From NCBI GenBank assembly GCA_038530555.1, contig JBCBCN010000009.1:1-64000 (forward strand): DNA of 64,000 bases, written 5' to 3'. This DNA is from HKCCE3408 sp038530555 (lineage in GTDB: Bacteria > Pseudomonadota > Alphaproteobacteria > Rhodobacterales > Rhodobacteraceae). How positions within the stretch are numbered: position 1 is the stretch's first letter; each line of letters begins with the position of its first letter. Of this stretch, positions 60,917 through 64,000 are shown piece after piece. A model generated the notes under the pieces. It was not told where the DNA came from and ran no database searches. It worked only from the letters and a program-made list of their open reading frames with translations. Position numbers and translations under genes: made by a program.

Positions 60917-62962
60917 ATGTTTAAGAAGCTTTTGATCGCCAATCGCGGGGAGATCGCCTGTCGGGTGATCAAGACCGCGCGCAAGATGGGGATCGGGACG
61001 GTCGCGCTCTATTCTGATGCGGACGCCCAGGCGCTGCACGTGCAGATGGCCGATGAGGCGATCCATATCGGCCCGCCGCCTGCCGCTGAGAGCTATATCG
61101 TGATCGACAAGGTGATGGCCGCGATCAAGGAGAGCGGCGCGGAGGCGGTGCATCCGGGATACGGCTTTCTGAGTGAGAACAAGGCCTTTGCCGAGGCGCT
61201 GGAGAAGGCGGGGGTGGCGTTTGTCGGCCCGCCGGCAGGCGCCATTGAGGCGATGGGCGACAAGATCACCTCCAAAAAGCTGGCCTCTGAGGCCGATGTC
61301 TCGACCGTGCCGGGCTATATGGGTCTGATCGGGGATGCCGAGGAGGCGGTGAAGATCGCCGGTGAGATCGGCTATCCAGTGATGATCAAGGCCAGCGCGG
61401 GCGGCGGCGGCAAGGGGATGCGGATCGCCTGGAATGACACCGAGGCGCGCGAGGGCTTTCAAAGCTCCAAGAACGAGGCGGCGGCGAGTTTCGGGGACGA
61501 CCGGATATTCATCGAGAAATTCGTCACCCAGCCGCGCCATATCGAGATCCAGGTTCTGGCCGATGGGCATGGGAATTGCGTCTATCTGGGGGAGCGGGAA
61601 TGCTCGATCCAGCGGCGCAACCAGAAGGTGATCGAAGAGGCGCCGTCGCCGTTTCTCGATCCTGAGACGCGCAAAGCCATGGGTGAGCAGGCCACAGCCC
61701 TGGCCCAGGCCGTGGGCTATACCAGCGCGGGCACGGTCGAGTTCATCGTCGATGGGGCGAAGAACTTCTACTTCCTTGAGATGAACACGCGGCTGCAGGT
61801 GGAGCATCCTGTGACGGAGCTCATTACCGGTGTCGACCTGGTCGAGCAGATGATCCGCGTGGCGGCGGGCGAAAAGCTGCCCTTTGGCCAGGACGACATC
61901 AAGCTGACCGGCTGGGCGATGGAGAGCCGGCTTTACGCCGAGGACCCCTATCGCAACTTCCTGCCCTCGATCGGGCGGCTGACACGCTATCGCCCGCCCA
62001 GCGAAGTGGCCGCCGGGCCGATGCAAGTGGCAGGGACTTGGCATGGCGAGGCGCCCGAGGGCGAGACGGCGCTCCGCAATGATACCGGCGTTTATGAGGG
62101 CGGCGAGATTTCGATGTTCTACGACCCGATGATCGCCAAGCTGTGCACTTGGGGGCCGGACCGGGCCACGGCGATTGAGGCGATGCGGGGCGCGCTTGAC
62201 GGCTTTGAGCTGGAGGGGATCGGGCACAATCTGCCGTTTCTCTCGGCGGTGATGGATCACGACAAATTCGTCTCGGGCGATATCACGACGGCGTTCATCG
62301 CCGAGGAATATCCGGACGGCTTCGCGGGTGTGGAGCTCGACGCGGAGATGCAGGCCCGGGTCGCGGCGGCGGCGGCGGCGATGTACCGGGTGGCCGAAAT
62401 CCGGCGCACGCGCATCTCCGGCACGCTGGGCAACCATGAGCGCCGGGTGGGCAGCGATTGGGTGCTCGAGATGCCGGGCGCGCGCTTCGCGGTGAGGATT
62501 GATGCCGACCGCGAAGGCTCCACCGTGTATTTCGAAGACGGCACGGCGCGGCGCGTGACCTCGGATTGGACCCCGGGTCAGCCGCTGGCGCGCCTGATGG
62601 TGGATGATGCGCCCTTGGTCCTGAAGGTCGGCAAGATCCCCTCGGGGTTCCGCCTACGCTGTTGCGGGGCGGATATGGGCGTGACGATCCGAAGCCCGCG
62701 CCAGGCCGAACTGGCTAGCCGCATGCCCGTCAAAGTGCCGCCCGACACCTCCAAGCTGCTGCTTTGCCCGATGCCGGGCCTGGTGGTGAAGGTCGACGTG
62801 GCAGAGGGCGATGCGGTCGAAGAGGGCCAGGCGCTGTGCACGGTCGAGGCGATGAAGATGGAGAACATCCTGCGCGCCGAGAAAAAGGGCGTGGTGGCCA
62901 AGATCAACGCGGGCGCGGGCGACAGCCTGGCGGTGGACGACGTGATTATGGAGTTCGAGTGA
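60917..62962 (+). CDS. pccA: Propionyl-CoA carboxylase alpha subunit (biotin carboxylase/carrier)
   Basis: 681 residues. Biotin carboxylase domain 1-450: FKKLLIANRGEIACRVI, KASAGGGGKGMRIAW (ATP-grasp glycine loop), EMNTRLQVEHPVTELITG. The C-terminal BCCP domain has the biotin Lys647 in VEAMKMEN. Works with PccB. GGAGGGG precedes the ATG. An unusual feature is the separation from pccB by small genes and a terminator. Confidence 0.96.
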   Translation: MFKKLLIANRGEIACRVIKTARKMGIGTVALYSDADAQALHVQMADEAIHIGPPPAAESYIVIDKVMAAIKESGAEAVHPGYGFLSENKAFAEALEKAGVAFVGPPAGAIEAMGDKITSKKLASEADVSTVPGYMGLIGDAEEAVKIAGEIGYPVMIKASAGGGGKGMRIAWNDTEAREGFQSSKNEAAASFGDDRIFIEKFVTQPRHIEIQVLADGHGNCVYLGERECSIQRRNQKVIEEAPSPFLDPETRKAMGEQATALAQAVGYTSAGTVEFIVDGAKNFYFLEMNTRLQVEHPVTELITGVDLVEQMIRVAAGEKLPFGQDDIKLTGWAMESRLYAEDPYRNFLPSIGRLTRYRPPSEVAAGPMQVAGTWHGEAPEGETALRNDTGVYEGGEISMFYDPMIAKLCTWGPDRATAIEAMRGALDGFELEGIGHNLPFLSAVMDHDKFVSGDITTAFIAEEYPDGFAGVELDAEMQARVAAAAAAMYRVAEIRRTRISGTLGNHERRVGSDWVLEMPGARFAVRIDADREGSTVYFEDGTARRVTSDWTPGQPLARLMVDDAPLVLKVGKIPSGFRLRCCGADMGVTIRSPRQAELASRMPVKVPPDTSKLLLCPMPGLVVKVDVAEGDAVEEGQALCTVEAMKMENILRAEKKGVVAKINAGAGDSLAVDDVIMEFE

Positions 62963-62969
62963 GGCGGAG

Positions 62970-63839
62970 GTGACGCTTGATCCGGTCCCCCTGGTCCTTG
63001 CGGCCCTGGCGGCGGGCGCGTTCACCCTAAGCTGGCGCATGGCGGCCAGAGGGCCGGTCGCCTCCGATGAAGAGACGCGCGTTCTCGAGCTGGTGCAGCG
63101 CCGCATTCGCACGGCCTTCCGGCCCTATATCTACATCGCCGCCACGCTGATCGGGGGCGGACTTCTGGCCTTGATCGTGTTCGAGCCCGAGGAATGGGTC
63201 CGGGCCATCGGCGCGCTGTTTACCGGCATCGTTATCGTGATTGGCTGGCTTGCCACGTCGACGGCGACGGAGCTGCGCAACACGCTCAACGACCGGCGCG
63301 CCGAGGATCAGCGTGAGAAGGTGCGGATCGACACGCTTTATGCTCTGAGGACCGAGATCACGGCCTATCTCGATAAGCTCGACAGTGTGGATATCATCGC
63401 CGATGGCAAAAGCGCCGTGGAAGAGATCATCGATGGGGCCAAGGCCGAAACGCCCTATCGCCCGTTTCTGACCCGCGACAGTGAGCCCATCATCTTTCAA
63501 GCGCTCTCAGAGCAGGTGGTGGCGTTGGGCCCGGATACGACCCGGCAGGTCGTGCGCTTTTATGCGGAGTATAGCGACCTGCAGGCGTTGATCGTGCAGT
63601 TCAATGCGCCCCCCGCGATGGCCGTCGCGGGAGAGCGGCTGGCCCGGCTCTATTGGCTTGTCGTGAAGCGTCAGGCGACGGCGCTTTACTGGGCTTTACG
63701 CGCGGTCGTGGCGATCAATCGCGCCTTGCCGTCCAAGAACCCGACCGCGATCCCGCGCACCGGCAACAACATTGCGTTCACGCATGACGGCCTGCCTCAA
63801 GACGAGCTGAGATTTCCTGAAGTTGAGGAGAATAGCTGA
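62970..63839 (+). CDS. Two-helix membrane protein of unknown function downstream of pccA
   Basis: 289 residues from GTG 62970, 7 bp after pccA. An N-terminal helix (PVPLVLAALAAGAFTLSW), then two helices near 50-68 and 78-97 (ATLIGGGLLALIVF, LFTGIVIVIGWLA). The remaining 190 residues are soluble and helical with many Arg/Glu. No family recognised. Probably co-transcribed with pccA. Confidence 0.6.
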   Translation: MTLDPVPLVLAALAAGAFTLSWRMAARGPVASDEETRVLELVQRRIRTAFRPYIYIAATLIGGGLLALIVFEPEEWVRAIGALFTGIVIVIGWLATSTATELRNTLNDRRAEDQREKVRIDTLYALRTEITAYLDKLDSVDIIADGKSAVEEIIDGAKAETPYRPFLTRDSEPIIFQALSEQVVALGPDTTRQVVRFYAEYSDLQALIVQFNAPPAMAVAGERLARLYWLVVKRQATALYWALRAVVAINRALPSKNPTAIPRTGNNIAFTHDGLPQDELRFPEVEENS

Positions 63840-63848
63840 AAAGCGGGC

Positions 63849-63935
63849 TTAAACCCGACCGCCAAGCGCGCCACCAATGGGCGTTTTCTCGTCTTGGCCG
63901 TGCAACGGCGCCTGGTTGCTGTCTTTTGTGCTCAT
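63849..63935 (-). CDS. Possible 28-residue small protein
   Basis: ATG at 63935 and TAA at 63849-63851 (MSTKDSNQAPLHGQDEKTPI, then GGALGGRV). Composition is protein-like but there is no Shine-Dalgarno before the ATG. Convergent with the membrane-protein gene. It could also be the start of something continuing beyond the window, or chance. Confidence 0.25.
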   Translation of the reverse strand: MSTKDSNQAPLHGQDEKTPIGGALGGRV

Positions 63936-64000
63936 AAGAGAGATATACGCCGAAAATGCCTAGATTTCAATAATGACGCTCATCCACCGCGCTGGATCTC

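Noticed and set aside
1..64000. CRISPR array
   Set aside because: No regularly spaced direct repeats of 23-40 bp were seen anywhere.

Overview
The window looks like chromosome from a marine-type alphaproteobacterium of the Rhodobacterales (Roseobacter/Rhodobacter group). The evidence is the high-GC coding style, a rpoH-type sigma-32 gene, a pccB...pccA propionyl-CoA carboxylase locus with a short-chain acyl-CoA regulator-like motif, a YebC/5-FCL/YmdB/RluD housekeeping set, and RTX and Hint protein types common in this group. These assignments come from reading motifs; no database search was possible.

Layout. (1) About 1-25,650 is accessory DNA. It opens with a type I secretion ABC ATPase and HlyD adaptor (288-3310). 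Next comes a mostly minus-strand DNA-processing block: replication-relaxation protein, VirD4-like ATPase, a repeat-bearing membrane protein, a plus-strand H-NS-like protein, a RuvC-like protein and an XRE regulator (3371-9496). Then follows a visibly AT-richer plus-strand operon (10248-16359), and after it DUF3768, a second VirD4-like ATPase, a 44-residue ORF, a large serine recombinase, an IS3 element, a 697-residue RelA/SpoT-domain protein and a tyrosine integrase flanked by tRNA 3'-half remnants. (2) From 25,879 to the end is mostly core genome. It holds a metal-related ABC, DUF4198 and ZnuA-like cluster; a hydroxyacid dehydrogenase; an ECF sigma with YCII partner and its SRPBCC target; DUF6476/RluD; rpoH; a PAS histidine kinase; PepF; 5-FCL and YmdB; two convergent SLC13 permeases; yebC; a STAND/NB-ARC-like ATPase; exporters; HIT; flavodoxin; an MFS pump; and pccB...pccA.

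The most unusual system is 10827-16359. The N-terminal half of a Hint (hedgehog/intein) domain ends the first gene and the C-terminal half begins the third. A GNAT acyltransferase gene sits between them, in the position where an intein would carry a homing endonuclease. Canonical splice-junction residues are present: Cys1 at 11601, a TPGH motif, and a terminal His-Asn followed by Thr. The third gene continues into an FrpC-like calcium-binding module and RTX repeats with a typical type I secretion C-terminus. It is followed by a HlyC-family toxin-activating acyltransferase and a dedicated acyl carrier protein. Inference: two polypeptides associate through the split Hint domain and are spliced or cleaved, the product is lysine-acylated from the cognate ACP, and it is exported by the T1SS at the left edge.

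In the core half, the ECF sigma operon and the adjacent SRPBCC gene carry matching promoter-like elements with identical 15-nt spacing, which suggests a small self-contained regulon.
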